Below, piece by piece: positions 12,268 to 23,511 of a stretch of DNA of 64,000 nucleotides (the first letter of the stretch is position 1; each line of letters starts with the position of its first letter). The notes below the pieces were generated by a model. That model was not told where the DNA came from. It worked only from the letters and a program-made list of their open reading frames with translations, and searched no databases. This DNA comes from Ornithodoros turicata. Lineage: Eukaryota; Arthropoda; Arachnida; Ixodida; Argasidae. A program made the position numbers and the translations under genes. The stretch covers positions 26,830,213 through 26,894,212 of the forward strand of contig NC_088202.1 in NCBI RefSeq assembly GCF_037126465.1. The letters run 5' to 3'.

Positions 12268-15200
12268 GGTAATTCATTCCGAAACACACATGGGCGCAGC
12301 CATTTTTATGACGTAGATGCACCCGAACGGGCATTGTGACGTGTACGCGCCTTCTCGCGGCTTCACGTATCTGTGCTTGAAGATGGCGGACAGCCGGGTT
12401 CCACCGTTCCACCGTTCCGCGATAAGTAAACAGTGCAGCAGCTGCGAACTCATTCGCGAACCAACCTCTGTGCGATGTTATGACTGGAATTCGTCGTTTG
12501 TGTTTTGTGAGCACGTACAATTTGTATCAACTCACGTCTGCGTTTGCCCCTTTACAGCACTTGCCCATTGTAGAGACTGACGTTTCGACAGCCGTGTCAG
12601 CAAGAAAATGCTGACAGCGTTTTATTACTCCAGGAAAATTGTGCCATGTATTTGAGAAACCGCATACTGCTATGGGACAAGTTTTACGTACGATTTATCA
12701 GTGTGCAACAGCGTCGACGATGGTATGTAAGGACGAAAGACGTAAAACGAAATACAAATCACATTTTAAACTTTTTGTGGGATTATGTGCATTTTCCAGA
12801 AGCTTTCTTTGAATCGTACACTCCCATGTCACGCTGCGTTGTGTGGTACGGTACAAACTACTGCATTTTATGTCTAACATCTGGATATTGTTTGTAATGA
12901 ACACCGTCGCACAAAAACATGCACACGAAAGCTCCAGTAGCCATGTGGTTGCACACTATGCAGACGCAAAAGAAGTACCAGAGCACATATTGCCACTTAG
13001 AAATGTGGTGTCTGAAGAGTTAGGGCATAGCATAGATCCTAGAAATCAGGTGCACATTGTCCTTCTGTAGAGTGCTCTTTCAATTCACAACTCAGCCCAT
13101 GGGGTGTATTAAAGGCAATTACATGACTTGTCGTCCTGGGTGACATCATTGGCCAGCCTCGGGATTAATTCCGTGCTCAGGAATTATTGTACAAATCACT
13201 TTGTATGTAGGACGTGATAAGCAATATGTAAGTTGCAACCTTGTCTGCAGCATTCTTGAATGCCTCTTACCTTTACAGTTCGAGACACGTTACCAAACCA
13301 TTTGCAAAGGGCACTCTTACAGGGACCGTGTAACTTGAGTTTTTAGTTTATAAAATTTATAAAAAAATATAAGTATACAATATGTAATATGAAATTTATA
13401 TAAAATAAAAAATAACATTTATAAAAAGAATTTATAAAAAATAAATAAAAAGGCTTCATGGAAGCAATCCGTTAGCATACCCATTGCACATGAAGCACAA
13501 TTATATATGCTTGGACATCATCTAATTAATCTTCTGAACCATATGTGTGGCTGCATACGAAATTTTTTGTGCGCATCCTCTACCTTCCTATTCCTACATG
13601 TGCACACGAATAACAGTGCATATATGTGAAGTGGCAAAAAGCATCGCTAGACTCTACTATCATTGTGCCCCTTTAACTTTTCCACATTTATGTCTGGTGA
13701 ACAGGGAATATCTCACTAGAAAAGAAGACATTTGTGCATTGTTTGGCAAGCAAATAAATATATTTATTTACATTTTCCATAAATCAACAATGTTGTGACC
13801 TGGTGCAAATATTAATGTCAACAAGTAAAGTACTTACAAATTATTCCTATGTGCTCAAATGCAGATATGACAATTCTGTTTTTGTACCTCAGCACAGTAC
13901 AGTTTCAAAATTAACAAACTGCACAGCATCAGCAATCTTAAAGTATCTGAAGAGGGGAATCACATAAAGCTCCAATAATAGACTATGCAAACAAAGCTAA
14001 AAAAAAACAAAGTACTTCAAGAAAAATCTGAATAATCGGTTGCCGTTGTGATATGTACTACTATGCACAGTTCATGAATGGAACATGTTACCTCATTGCA
14101 TTGCCTCCATGTGAGCACTAGAACAGGCAGCTTTTTAGGTCGCTCTTTCCGTGTTTTTCTATTGTCTTTTTTGTTTTCTGTTTTTGCAATAGCAAGCACG
14201 GCCATAGTGAATCACAAGCAACCAAGGACAGGATGAGACATCTACAATGCGACTGCTAGCTCTAAACTGATATATTTATTAGCAGACTCTCGAATATACA
14301 CACATATGCTGCTAAGAAAATGACAATTTAACCACTAGAATAACAGACAAGAAAAAAGGTTATATATCTTCCCCTGTCCTCATTCTATTTCACAGGCAGC
14401 CCTAGTATCATTCTGAGTGTGTCCGTGCGTTCCCTTTGAGATAACGTATCTCTGACAGAAGCAAATCCAACAGCGGACTGCTTACGGATGCAACTATCTT
14501 GGATTTATCTAACCACTTGTTATTTAACTGCTGCCTTGAGCTGTGTGTTCTGGAAATTTAGGACGCATCCAGAGTCCCTGCAATGTGTTACCATGTTTCT
14601 CGAGGGCCTGTGTTTCACTATGGCTCTCAGATACAAACTACCCCATTTCAACACAGTAGAAAACACAGATTTGTAAATAGCATCTGTTGATTGCACTGTA
14701 CATACCCCCCACATAAAGGATCATAGTGGATACTACATCTTGTGCGATAATGTCAGGAACACAAAAAAGCTCTTACGTCATAGTAGTAGTATTTGTGTGA
14801 AGCTGCGCAATTCCTGTCCTGCAAATAATTTAAACCATATGTTTCATCTGCCAGCGTGACGATCCCCTGGAAAGCAATTCACACTCGGCGGGAACTACCG
14901 GTTCTGAAACCTATCCCTGACATGTGTAGCCATCAGGGAGGAAACCCAAGGGCTGCGGTGGAAAAGACAAACACACACGGGCTATGTTCTCTCTGTGTAT
15001 CAGCTGCTCTGGCTACTAAGAAGAACATGTTCCAAATTAATATAACATGGCTTGACATGATACGCCAGTGAAAGCTAACCAATAAAATTAGTAGTTAAAT
15101 GTACAATACGTAAACACTTGCCATAACATGACAGTTTCCTTCCTGCATTCATGCGCTACCATTCAACCCACACAAACAGTGTACTGAATTTTTTTATAGC

Positions 15201-15318
15201 ATTACAGGTTGTTTGACAGAACTTGAACAAGATTATATAGCACACGATAAAAGTAGAGTGAACATAATGTGCAGAAAAAATGGCTGCAAACAAGCGAGCT
15301 GGTGAAGATGATGCATAT
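12268..15318. other. T2 interior, left half
   Basis: No recognisable protein. A CpG-rich start (12290-12480, with AAGATGGCGGACAG) resembles a promoter region. 13345-13455 is almost pure A/T. Remaining short frames look random. Confidence 0.4.
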
Positions 15319-15396
15319 GTAAAACCCCGAGACTAGGGAACACAAAGGGACACGTTTGTGTCTGTCCCTTCGTGTTCCCTAGTCTTGGGGTTTTAC
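15319..15396. repeat. Perfect-looking hairpin around an ACTAGGGAACAC motif
   Basis: Arms GTAAAACCCCGAGACTAGGG and its near-exact complement enclose a short loop. The same ACCCC..GAGACTAGGGA core occurs in the hairpin at 35844-35947, so this is a repeat family and not a terminator. Origin unknown. Confidence 0.65.
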
Positions 15397-15686
15397 ATCA
15401 TGGATAATGTGCAGGTTTCTATTCACGCTTAATGGCCGTAGCAGTAATGCATGAAGACCACTGCTAAGTTGTGTTGAGAAACACCACTTTATGTTTGCCA
15501 TGTCTAAATGAAACGTACCTGACCTGATCCAAATTAACCGTTCTGAGTCTGGAACACACAAAGAGAAAAACGCAACGCACGCCACAACATTAACAGATAG
15601 CAAATGAGCTGTAGCGAGCTCCACCTTGGGACAAAGTCAACAAGTAATTCACCAAAAGTCAATGAGCGCCTGAAATGTAACATCTC

Positions 15687-16111
15687 CAGTGGCGTAGCCA
15701 GACCTCAAAGGTAGGGGGGGGGGGGGGGGGGGCTCGATACGAAAACTCGCCCCCCCCCCCGCTGATCCTGTGTCGACAACACACACATACTTGTGCACAC
15801 TGCAAACAGAGGATTAAAAAAGGGAACGAAAATAGTTGATTTAGACGTTCACAGTACGATTACACGTGTAGGCTGTCATGACCAATGAAGTGGTGTCACG
15901 AGATTGGAAGTATTTTGAAAAGCTCATACTTTGAAAACCATGCAAGAGTGCTTCTTAGATAGACGCCATGAACTGCAAGAACTTTCGCGATAGTCACACT
16001 GGTTCCCCCCCCCCCCCATATATTATGTTCTCGGATTTGCACGATTTGTGTGGGTCGGTCCGTGGCAGGTAGGGGGGAACCCCCCCTAGCCTCCCCGTGG
16101 CTACGCCACTG
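15687..16111. mobile_element. hAT-type MITE with 8-bp duplication
   Basis: Termini CAGTGGCGTAGCCA and TGGCTACGCCACTG are exact inverted copies. AACATCTC is repeated exactly outside both ends (15679-15686 and 16112-16119). Long G and C runs lie just inside each end. An 8-bp duplication and CAG..CTG termini are typical of hAT elements. It is 425 bp and non-coding, and is the innermost level of the nested complex. Confidence 0.9.
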
Positions 16112-16424
16112 AACATCTCTGACTGGTAGCAAGACGGTCCACGTTCAATTCCTGGTGCTAGCAGTGACTGGCTTTTTCATGAATTATTTGTTGGAAGTTT
16201 CGATGTGCTTTGGAACCATTTGTCAACCATTGTATCCTCATGAGGTGATGAGGGTTTGTCATCCCAAAGAGACTCCCTTTCTGGCATGTGTCCTTATGGA
16301 TGCTCATCACTGCAGAAAAAAAGAAAGAAAGAAAGGAAAAGCATTTAATGACAAGAAATGGATAGTCGCATTTACTGTATAATGATTGTGCACAACAGAA
16401 AGAATACTTTTGCACAGAAGGCTG

Positions 16425-16735
16425 TACTTCTTGATGTCTAACATCAACTTGATGTACATCTTGATGTCTAACAACAACATTCTGTAACTTGATGTCTAAC
16501 ATCAAGTTACAAAATTCCAGAATATATGACATGTTGCAAGGTAGAGAATAAGTAGTGTTATTGAGTTGTCGAGTTGAGTTGAGTTGAGGGGGGAGTTGTA
16601 CCCCCTTTTTATTTTATTATATATGATTATGTAATTATCTTTATGTCTGTATCACCCCTCGTTCTCTACATTACAACATGTTTTATATATTCTGGGATTT
16701 TGTATCTTCATGTTAGACATTAACAAGAGCAGCCT
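16425..16735. repeat. Inverted repeat with TTGATGTCTAAC units
   Basis: Arms at about 16481-16548 and 16660-16735 are inverted copies (GATGTCTAACAT, AGAATATATGACATGTTGCA and complements). The left side repeats a short TTGATGTCTAACA unit three times. It is a possible MITE; no duplication was found. Confidence 0.5.
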
Positions 16736-17860
16736 TGTGCACGAAAGTGTCGTCTCATTAAAATTTAGATGCTCTCGACAGTCTTCTTTCTGTTGTGAAT
16801 CTCTATCGCAGCATACCTGCACATTGCTGTTCTATGTACTGTGACTTTGCAGTAAGAGTATGGACTTTGGGTAAAAAGACTACACAGCACTGCTCAGGTA
16901 TTTTTGCCTATCGAACAGTATGTATGTATGCAGTATGCACACAGTATTTGTGCACCGGACCCACTAAAAATGTAGTGAATGTGGCATTGCCCACGGTAAT
17001 GAACCAAGTTGAACACAATTATTGTAGAATCCAGGTATTTTAGCTTACATGTCAAGCCAGTACCACACCAGTATCCAGTGTGAAGTTGTGACAAATAAAT
17101 AGTTTCCATTTTTCTTAGCTCTCAGAAAACTGACAGTGAATTAATAAGAGTAGACAATGTTAACATGAATTCTGGGCTATTCTTCAGTTAAAGATTCACA
17201 GATAGTAAAGGCACCTTCCTCAATGGACGTTGATGATACTGAAAATTCAAAAACGTTATCAGAGGCGTTATCAGCTTCGGTGTGTCAAAGGATTGTATGT
17301 CCAACAGTAATCCAGCTAACAGTAACAAAAATGTGCAAACACAAACAACTGAACAACAGACAAATTAACTGAACTAATGTAACGTACCTTATATATCAGA
17401 CAGTGAAGCTTGTAACACCCCATCCACAGGAACCAGTGTCCAGACACAAAAGTGCTTGAACTGGGAGATAGCAGCTAATCGGAATGGCGACCTTTGTTTT
17501 CCGCCCTGAAAGCACAGGTTGTAACTTTGAGGGCAGATTTAAAAGTGGTGTCAAGATGTCTGCATCCGAGCGCACATGAAAAGTAGAACATAGATGAATA
17601 CTCAAATTATAACATCACATTGTCATACCTGTTGGTGGAGGTGGACTGCAACTAACGTGTCAGCAATTTCTTCATGGCCAGATGCAAGCCAGATCATGCT
17701 TCATTTCCGCCTTCAGCGTGCACCTGTGATAATTCAGAAGGTAGATTATCAATAGTACTATTGTGTTGTTAATCGTGGTTATATCAGAGTAAGCGCAGTA
17801 GGACAGCTGCACAATCGATTCATTAAGCTTGCTATTTTTTATATCTGAACCTCGACTTAC

Positions 17861-18063
17861 CTTTTTTTGCTCTCGTTTTTTGCCTTGATCCTCCGTGGCA
17901 CGTTCAAAATGTTATTCGTCGGGCACCTCAGATTTTCATCAGACGATTTCGTGCCGAGATTCCAAATTGCCTCTGGAGTCGCGCGTAACCTATGATAACA
18001 TTCGTGGACGAAATCCTTGCAGTGGAAATTAGCAGGCACCACTGTCAGCCAAGAGCTTCGCAC
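17861..18063 (-). CDS. Possible first exon inside T2, unknown product
   Basis: A minus-strand open stretch from an ATG at 18063 runs 67 codons to a strong donor (AAAAAAAG then GTAAGTCG). It contains NFHCKDFVHECYHRL and a basic end (RRIKAKNESKK). Position near the right end of T2 would suit the first exon of an element-encoded gene. No family is recognised. Confidence 0.3.
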
Positions 18064-18602
18064 TGCTTGGTCTTTTGGCAGCTTATAATAGGTTACGCTT
18101 GAATGCTCCGATGAATTAATCTAACAGCGTAGCACCGTCGCATCTTCGACAACTTCGCCGTGGCATATTCACGAATCATATCGCTCCAGCCCATAAAAGG
18201 CAAGGTCACAACAAGGAAGTGCACTTTCTAAACGACGCTGTGCCAAAAAAAAAAAAAAAAAAAAAAAACATTCACATGCTTTATTTCCGGCTTAGCAACA
18301 ACATAACAGCTGTTCACTTATGTACGGTGCACAGAGGAGGAAACGAAAGAAGCCAAGCAGCCAAGCCAAGAGTCCATGCCAAGCCAAAGACAGATAAACC
18401 GAGAGCAGTGACGTCGGTGCGCCCGTGCGCAGGGTTTGCCGACGGTCTGACGGCCGGGCGGGGGAACTAAAAAAACTGTTTTCTAAAAAACTACGAACAG
18501 TTGGAGCAAGATATTTCGCACACGTATTCAGTGTTCGGTAATGAACACACAGCGCGAGTATCGCTCAGTTCTGCGGCACTTCAAAATCGGCATATCTGAC
18601 CT

Positions 18603-18972
18603 TTAAATGATCGTCTGCGTGAGCATGCCTTGAAGGTGAGGAACAAAGACCGTGTGTCAGAAGTAGCTAAACATTTACAAGATTTTAACAACTGTGAACC
18701 CTTATGGAATCGAACAATGGTGCTGGCCAGGGAGACTGACCTCCATAGAAGGCTCCTTCGGGAAACCCTTTGTATCCTCAGTTATGGGAACTGTGTCAGC
18801 AAAGCTTCTTTGACCTTGTCTCCCGCTTTGAAGAACTTGTTAGCTTACCCTCACTCTCCCACCTAGCGTCTATTTAAATGTTGTTTTGCAATAAACCTGT
18901 CAGCTGAGTTTGAGACCGTGTTTGTGTTTGTCTGTTATCGTCCCTACCTCGTCTCGGGTTTTCAAGTCATGG
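18603..18972 (+). pseudogene. Penelope copy B, 3' remainder
   Basis: It resumes exactly where copy B stopped: GIY-YIG tail (DRLREHALKVRN), then KHLQDFNNCEPLW and the C-terminal end at about 18866. It is followed by the 3' tail with AATAAACC and the GAGACCGTGTTTGT segment. Together with 10560-12143 it reconstitutes the layout of copy A. Confidence 0.85.
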
Positions 18973-18983
18973 ATGGTAGCTCA

Positions 18984-19918
18984 TTTCTCCCATCGCATAT
19001 CGCATCGGCTCAGTAAGCCTTAACGCGCAGTCGTCATCACATCTTTGGAAGCTGTCAACAATACGAGGCTTTGTGTGTAAAACTGCGCGTTTACTGCGAG
19101 ATTATCGGATAAAAATAATTACCGTGATCGAAAAACATCCGAAACGTCGTCCAGAAACAACAACCGCATTCTTTACAAACGGTTTGGCTGCCGATCACGG
19201 CCGCCGCCATTTTTAAGGTCACATGTGCCTTGACGTTTGCTGTGAAATGCGATCAGGACCTGTCGAGGATGCATTGCGTTCGCCCAGCACGCTTTCGTCC
19301 ACGGAGGAATACATTGGATGCCACCCCTGTGTGAGGAATACACTGCGGAAGAATACGAGGTGCCACTGGAGCCACGCTACGCTCCAGCGAAGGCACACAT
19401 ACTTAGCCTGCACACGCATTATTCAACACGCACACGAGTACACGGCTCAGGTGGCACACATATTATTCAGTGAGACACATATATTTGGCGAGGGAGATCG
19501 CTGTGCTTGCTATTTGATAACTGTTACGGCTCTTTCCAGACGTTACGGCTGTGTACCTGCTGTACTTTCTGAGGGAACTTTTACCGGCACATGTTCGTCA
19601 CAGGATTTAGAGTGTAGACTCAAACTTTCTAACAAGGTGCCCCATTGTATGTATCTGTAAGGAGCATGAAACATATCATTGTACTTTCAAAAGAAATACA
19701 GTTCATGTACAAAGCTCTATGCTCGCTACACCCATTTTACGCCTCTTTTACACCCAAGCTCAGTGGATGAAATAAGGTGTTAAGTTATTATTACACCTAT
19801 TTAACACCCCTCATCCGAGTGTCTTTCTTCGAGCTGGTCTAATTTGGGAGTAAAAATCAGTTTACACCCCAATTACACCCGGATTACACCCTAAAAGGAG
19901 TAAAAAAAATTAAGAGTG
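18984..19918. other. CAC element 1 interior, right part
   Basis: No gene recognised. From about 19730 to the right end the sequence is packed with TTACACC/GGTGTAA units, the subterminal repeats of the element. Confidence 0.5.
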
Positions 19919-19920
19919 CG

Positions 19921-20292
19921 TGTTAAATACTCTTGCCGATAGCTGTTTAACCTCCTCGCTATTCTCTTTAACAGTTCTCTGGAGAGAAGCTGATCACGCC
20001 GAATGTGGTTCAACGTTTTAGCTGTCTCTGACTGTCCTTTCAGAATTTCATTTACCTTCTTTTCAAGTGTGTCAGAAGGGTCAGGGTTCATTTCGACGTC
20101 ACTGCATCGCATATGCAACATACGGCACATAAGGGAACGATCGTACAAAATGAAGACAAGCGTGTGTGGACACGGCACAATTACAAAAACAAACTGTTGC
20201 TGCGGATTGTATGAACAGAGCCAGACCTCACCTGCGGGAAGACAAACAGCAGTGGGCAAGCGTTGTACCAAGCATTGTGCCGTGTCCACCAC
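19921..20292 (-). pseudogene. LINE ORF1, N-terminal part with 2A-like motif
   Basis: The minus-strand frame contains CSDVEMNPDPSD, a degenerate form of the 2A peptide signature DxExNPGP, followed by a coiled-coil stretch (LEKKVNEILKGQSETAKTL). After a shift near 19985 the heptad pattern continues in another frame (TVKENSEEVKQLSARV) into the insertion point of CAC element 1. 2A-like motifs at ORF1 starts are known from CR1/L2-type LINEs. The Gly to Asp change should abolish 2A activity. The CR1/L2 assignment is inference. Confidence 0.7.
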
Positions 20293-21382
20293 TGGCGCTG
20301 AGACGGGGAGATGCTGTTCTTATAGGATCCGAGTAGCCTGGTTCCCAATGTGCGCCGCTAGAGTGCCCACAGTGTGCCGCTAACGTGTGAGCCCCTCCAG
20401 GCGAATAAACGTAAACGCTCACTATTGATCTCCTGGAGCTTTGGGTTACTGCTGCTAACATTTCGCATTTTCCGCATTGCATACAGAACGACGACGTCTT
20501 CTTCGATGTACGGAACTTTCATTACGAAACTTGGACACCCACAACAGGACCGAGTTGCAGCGTGACGGAGCATCACGACGATGAAACTGACTTCGGAATT
20601 TGCGTTGCGTGGCTATAACTGACTGTGTTCTCAAAACAGCTCTGCTGCTGCAGCACGATCCCCCACGTACAATTGCGGATTAGCTTGAGTCGAGGATTGT
20701 CAGTGTCGCCAACTGCGTCATCATCATAATCTTAGTGCAAAAGATATAATCCCACAAACCGTCAGCTAATTATGCCCATCTACATCATTGCACTGCAAAC
20801 TTCTTTGGGAATACCAGTGCCCGCCATTGCCAACGAACAACTGGACCACTAAGATTTAGAAAAATGCACTCTCCAGTCTCACTTTTCAACATTTCAGGAA
20901 GAATTAAGGGCAAGCCTCGCAGGGCAATTACAGTCCGGAATTAATTTTACTTCATTCGCACACAGACAATACTTCCTGCAATAAAGTGCCGACATTGTTG
21001 CCACTCATTTTGACAGCGCTTGCTGTTTAGTGATGACTGTTGAAATGAGTTGAACGAGGTATACCTCCACTTGATGATTAAAGATGTTTTTTATGGCGCA
21101 ACGGCAACTGCCGCTACACCTGCTATGCCTTCAATTGTTTGTGCGTAAATGATTACGAGGCGTTGCAAACCAGATGCCATTGTACACCAGGAAATTATAT
21201 TCAAGTAAGAAACACAAAGCACAATAGAAAGCGTTAACGCTAGCAGTTGCGTGCGAGGGTTTTCTTCTAAGAACATTGATCTGGTTACCAATTAACTAAC
21301 GTCAATGAACATTTGCAAACGTGATGTTTTAAAACATTACTCTTATATTGTGCCCGCAGGCAGAAAGTTCACGACTCGCTAA
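20293..21382. other. No gene recognised
   Basis: The region may include the 5' part of the LINE (to roughly 20570) and the upstream region of the Kunitz gene. No coding segment is convincing. Confidence 0.4.
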
Positions 21383-21390
21383 TATATAAA
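21383..21390 (+). promoter_or_regulatory. TATA-like box of the Kunitz gene
   Basis: TATATAAA lies 30 bases before the start codon at 21420. If it is the real TATA box, the 5' leader would be only about ten bases, which is short; an upstream leader exon is the alternative. Confidence 0.35.
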
Positions 21391-21419
21391 CGCGGAAAAA
21401 TCGCCTCCATGCAGCAAGT

Positions 21420-21477
21420 ATGTTTCATCCACTCCTTTCTGTCGTGCAATTCCTGCTCCTGTTGTTCGCCAGATGCG
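21420..21477 (+). CDS. Kunitz inhibitor gene, exon 1 (signal peptide)
   Basis: ATG at 21420 opens 19 codons ending in a consensus donor (GCG then GTACGT at 21478), phase 1. The residues form a classical signal peptide: a short N-terminus, a hydrophobic core from about residue 7 to 16 (VVQFLLLLF) and a small-residue end. The phase fits exon 2 at 25751 exactly, giving a Gly codon across the junction. The encoded protein is therefore secreted, as expected for tick Kunitz proteins of saliva or haemolymph. The 4.27 kb intron that follows contains a SINE and an unassigned exon-like stretch. Confidence 0.75.
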
Positions 21478-21659
21478 GTACGTCCTTATTGTATTCCTTC
21501 TAAACCCTCGTGAAAACTCTGACTCTCTTTCCATGACTGTCGGCTGTGCACGTACGTACGCTCGTATATCTATTGATCTTTTCGCGTTTTCCTTTACCGT
21601 AATGCTCCGCGACTGAACTAGTGATATGCCGTACCACGCAGCACGCTGGTAGCAAACAC

Positions 21660-22127
21660 TTAGTACTTTGTAAATCCAAACAGACGAAAAGAACTGCGCA
21701 TTGGCTTGACACAACAAAATACCATTTTACTCGAACGTTTCGTTTCTGATACGGGAGACATCATCAGTGCAGGAACAGTCAGCATACACATCGGGGAAAG
21801 GGCCGCTATGACGTCGCACACTGAGCAGGAGGAGCAGTGTCGTTGGGAGGAACCGAGAGGTCTGCCTGCCTGCCTGATTAGGCGGCATGTTTCTCGGGAA
21901 GGGAAAGGTGGTGGAGAGGAGGAGAGGAAAGGGTGAAGTGAAGCTCGGGGGGAGGATAGCTGCGTCCATGGGCCGACTTCAGGGGAACTGTGCCGGCATA
22001 CGCCTATTACACATCTGAGGGAAACGCAGGAAAAACCCCAGACGGCACAGCCGGCCCGCGGATTCGAACCGCGGACTCCCAGTCTCCAAGCGCACGCGTT
22101 ACCGCTGCGCCACCGGAGCTGGTACAC
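21660..22127 (-). mobile_element. tRNA-headed SINE ending in a hammerhead-like tail
   Basis: The minus strand starts with a tRNA-like head: box A TGGCGCAGCGG (about 22103-22113) and box B GGTTCGAATCC (about 22070-22080). These are Pol III promoter elements. A unique body follows, then a tail with CTGATGA and GAAAC spaced as in hammerhead ribozymes (21737-21767). The head cannot fold into a complete tRNA acceptor stem, so it is not a tRNA gene. It lies antisense in intron 1 of the Kunitz gene. The exact 3' end is uncertain and no clear duplication was found. Confidence 0.7.
21737..21767 (-). ncRNA. Candidate hammerhead ribozyme core
   Basis: The minus strand shows CTGATGA (21767-21761), a potential stem II (GTCTC ... 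GAAAC, one mismatch) with a loop, then GAAACG (21741-21736). These are the two invariant core segments in the right order and spacing. Penelope-like retroelements and retrozymes are known to carry minimal hammerheads. Two likely G to A changes weaken stem II. The cleavage triplet and stems I/III were not resolved by eye. Confidence 0.45.
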
Positions 22128-23511
22128 TGAAGGGTCTCCCCGAATGTGCCGTGATCCGAGGAGCTTTCAGTGTGCAACGTCATTCGCGGCCCTCTCTCCT
22201 GTTGTTTTGTTGTATGAATCCGGTGTAGCGTTCTTCTCGTCATGACATCTCCTGGCCAGAGCCGTTGTGATATCAAGGTCCACCTGTGTCAGGATAAACC
22301 TGAACCCCCCTCCTCCCCCCTTTCTACTTCAGACGAAATGCTCCTCCGAGGTAAAGACGAGCGAGGGTTCAGCTGACCGAGACTCACCGTCGCCGGTGTC
22401 TCGTGCGTCGCAGTCAGCAGCAATGGAACTCCGAAACGAAAAATTTTATCCGTGTGGGATACAGTCGTTGGTCGCACAATTCTTGTGCGCCACGATGAGA
22501 ATAGATGTGCCGCTTTTTTATGACACTGTCCTTTCGTCTTCTATTACTTTTTTTTCAGTAGTTTAGAGGAACAAAACTGAATATCTACTTAGGAAGGGAG
22601 TTGCCTCAAGGCCCCCTCTCCCCCCCCCCCCCCCCGGAACAGCGCTGTCCCTGTATTTGACCGCAGCTCTGTATTCCTGTGATGATGCTTAGCCTGACAC
22701 CGACGCAGCATGAAGATTATGCCGAGGTGGCTTAGCTGACATTTGTCCTCCTGCTGAGCTTTTAAGTTAGTGTGTTCGAAGCCAGCAGCCGTCAACTCCA
22801 CCTTCGTTTGCGAAAGGGGAAAGGGGCATTATGGAATACGGAGTGCACTGAAACCAGTCAACTTTTCTTATTCCCTTCTGGCGCAAGTGGCGCCACCTCT
22901 CGACGGTAGCAGCACATTTCTGCTCCATTCAGAAGAGAGCTCGTTCCGGAGACATAAGAAAGAGAGAGAGAGAGAGTGAGAGAGAAAAAAGTTTATGGCG
23001 TCAATGGTAAGCCTTCTTTGACTACGCTTCTTCTCTGTGTAGTCGGGGACTCTCCCACCAGCAGCACGAAATTTGAGAAGTACTCGTAGGTCCTTCTTTC
23101 GACACTTTTAGTTTCAGAAGCTCTGCTCCCCTATGGCGTCTCCTTCGTCAGCAAAAATGGCGGTTACCGGTGCCATGCCGCTATGAGGCAAATTGCAACA
23201 CGTCTTTCAACCTGCCACATGGGCTTAAATGTAAACTTTGGAAGAGAATCCGTTGTAGGTTTCTGTTACGATTACGATTATCGACATGTCTCAAATGCAG
23301 TTACGGTATATCTCGACTTCAAAACGGTGCAGCAGTCACAAAAATGAAATTTGAAATGGGAGGAGCCGTTGCTTTGAGTCGCCGATGGAAGGATGTGTTG
23401 CACGCAACACTAGGCGGCCGTCCTGTGTCACTGGGTATTCGGCCGGTGATCTGTGCTTGTGTGCATTCAACGCCTTGTAGTGTTCTCGTGTTGTTGTTTT
23501 TTTTTTTTCAG
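22128..23511. other. Intron 1 stretch with SINE head and simple repeats
   Basis: 22724-22786 (+) is a degenerate tRNA-like SINE head (TGGCTTAGCTGA and GTTCGAAGCC). A C-run lies at 22621-22635 and a GA microsatellite at about 22960-22985. No coding exon is recognised. Confidence 0.45.

Larger units (their letters stand above)
12144..18602. mobile_element. TTAA-type DNA transposon T2 inside Penelope copy B
   Basis: The left end AGGTCAGCTATGCCGAT and the right end (ATCGGCATATCTGACCT) are inverted with one mismatch, and TTAA lies outside both (12140-12143 and 18603-18606). Copy A and the consensus reading show the empty site with a single TTAA, which proves the insertion. The 6.46 kb interior has no long frame. 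It holds a hAT MITE, two hairpin repeats, an AT-rich tract (13345-13455) and a 24-base A-run (18245-18268). A TA duplication with one more A at each end is an equivalent parse. Confidence 0.85.
7668..18972. mobile_element. Penelope-like composite, two copies head to head
   Basis: Copy A on the minus strand (7668-9787) and copy B on the plus strand (9788-12143 plus 18603-18972) lie head to head. ATGGTAGCCCA (7657-7667) and ATGGTAGCTCA (18973-18983) flank the pair, so it probably entered as one unit. The B side starts with a partial element end (9788-10230) followed by an element body, the pseudo-LTR arrangement known for Penelope elements. Both copies encode RT and a GIY-YIG domain and share unusual features described for each copy. 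Copy B is cut by the TTAA element T2. Confidence 0.8.
5852..19918. mobile_element. CAC-family element 1 with its nested load
   Basis: The left end begins CACTCTTAATTTTTTTACTC and the right end is its inverted copy. The inverted match runs about 35 bp, through TGTAATCCGG. CG occurs on both sides (5850-5851 and 19919-19920). Removing the unit and one CG joins a single LINE ORF1 frame, so this is one insertion although the ends are 14 kb apart. Subterminal GGTGTAA/TTACACC repeats fill both ends. Without the nested Penelope composite (7668-18972) the element would be about 2.8 kb. CAC-type ends, a 2-bp duplication and subterminal repeats suggest the CACTA/Mirage group, but no transposase is identified. 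Confidence 0.8.

Noticed and set aside
12144..12268. C-terminal extension of Penelope copy B
   Set aside because: The frame has run into the T2 transposon; the true domain resumes at 18603.
22050..22127. tRNA gene on the minus strand
   Set aside because: Box A and B are good but the acceptor stem does not close and the sequence continues as a SINE body.
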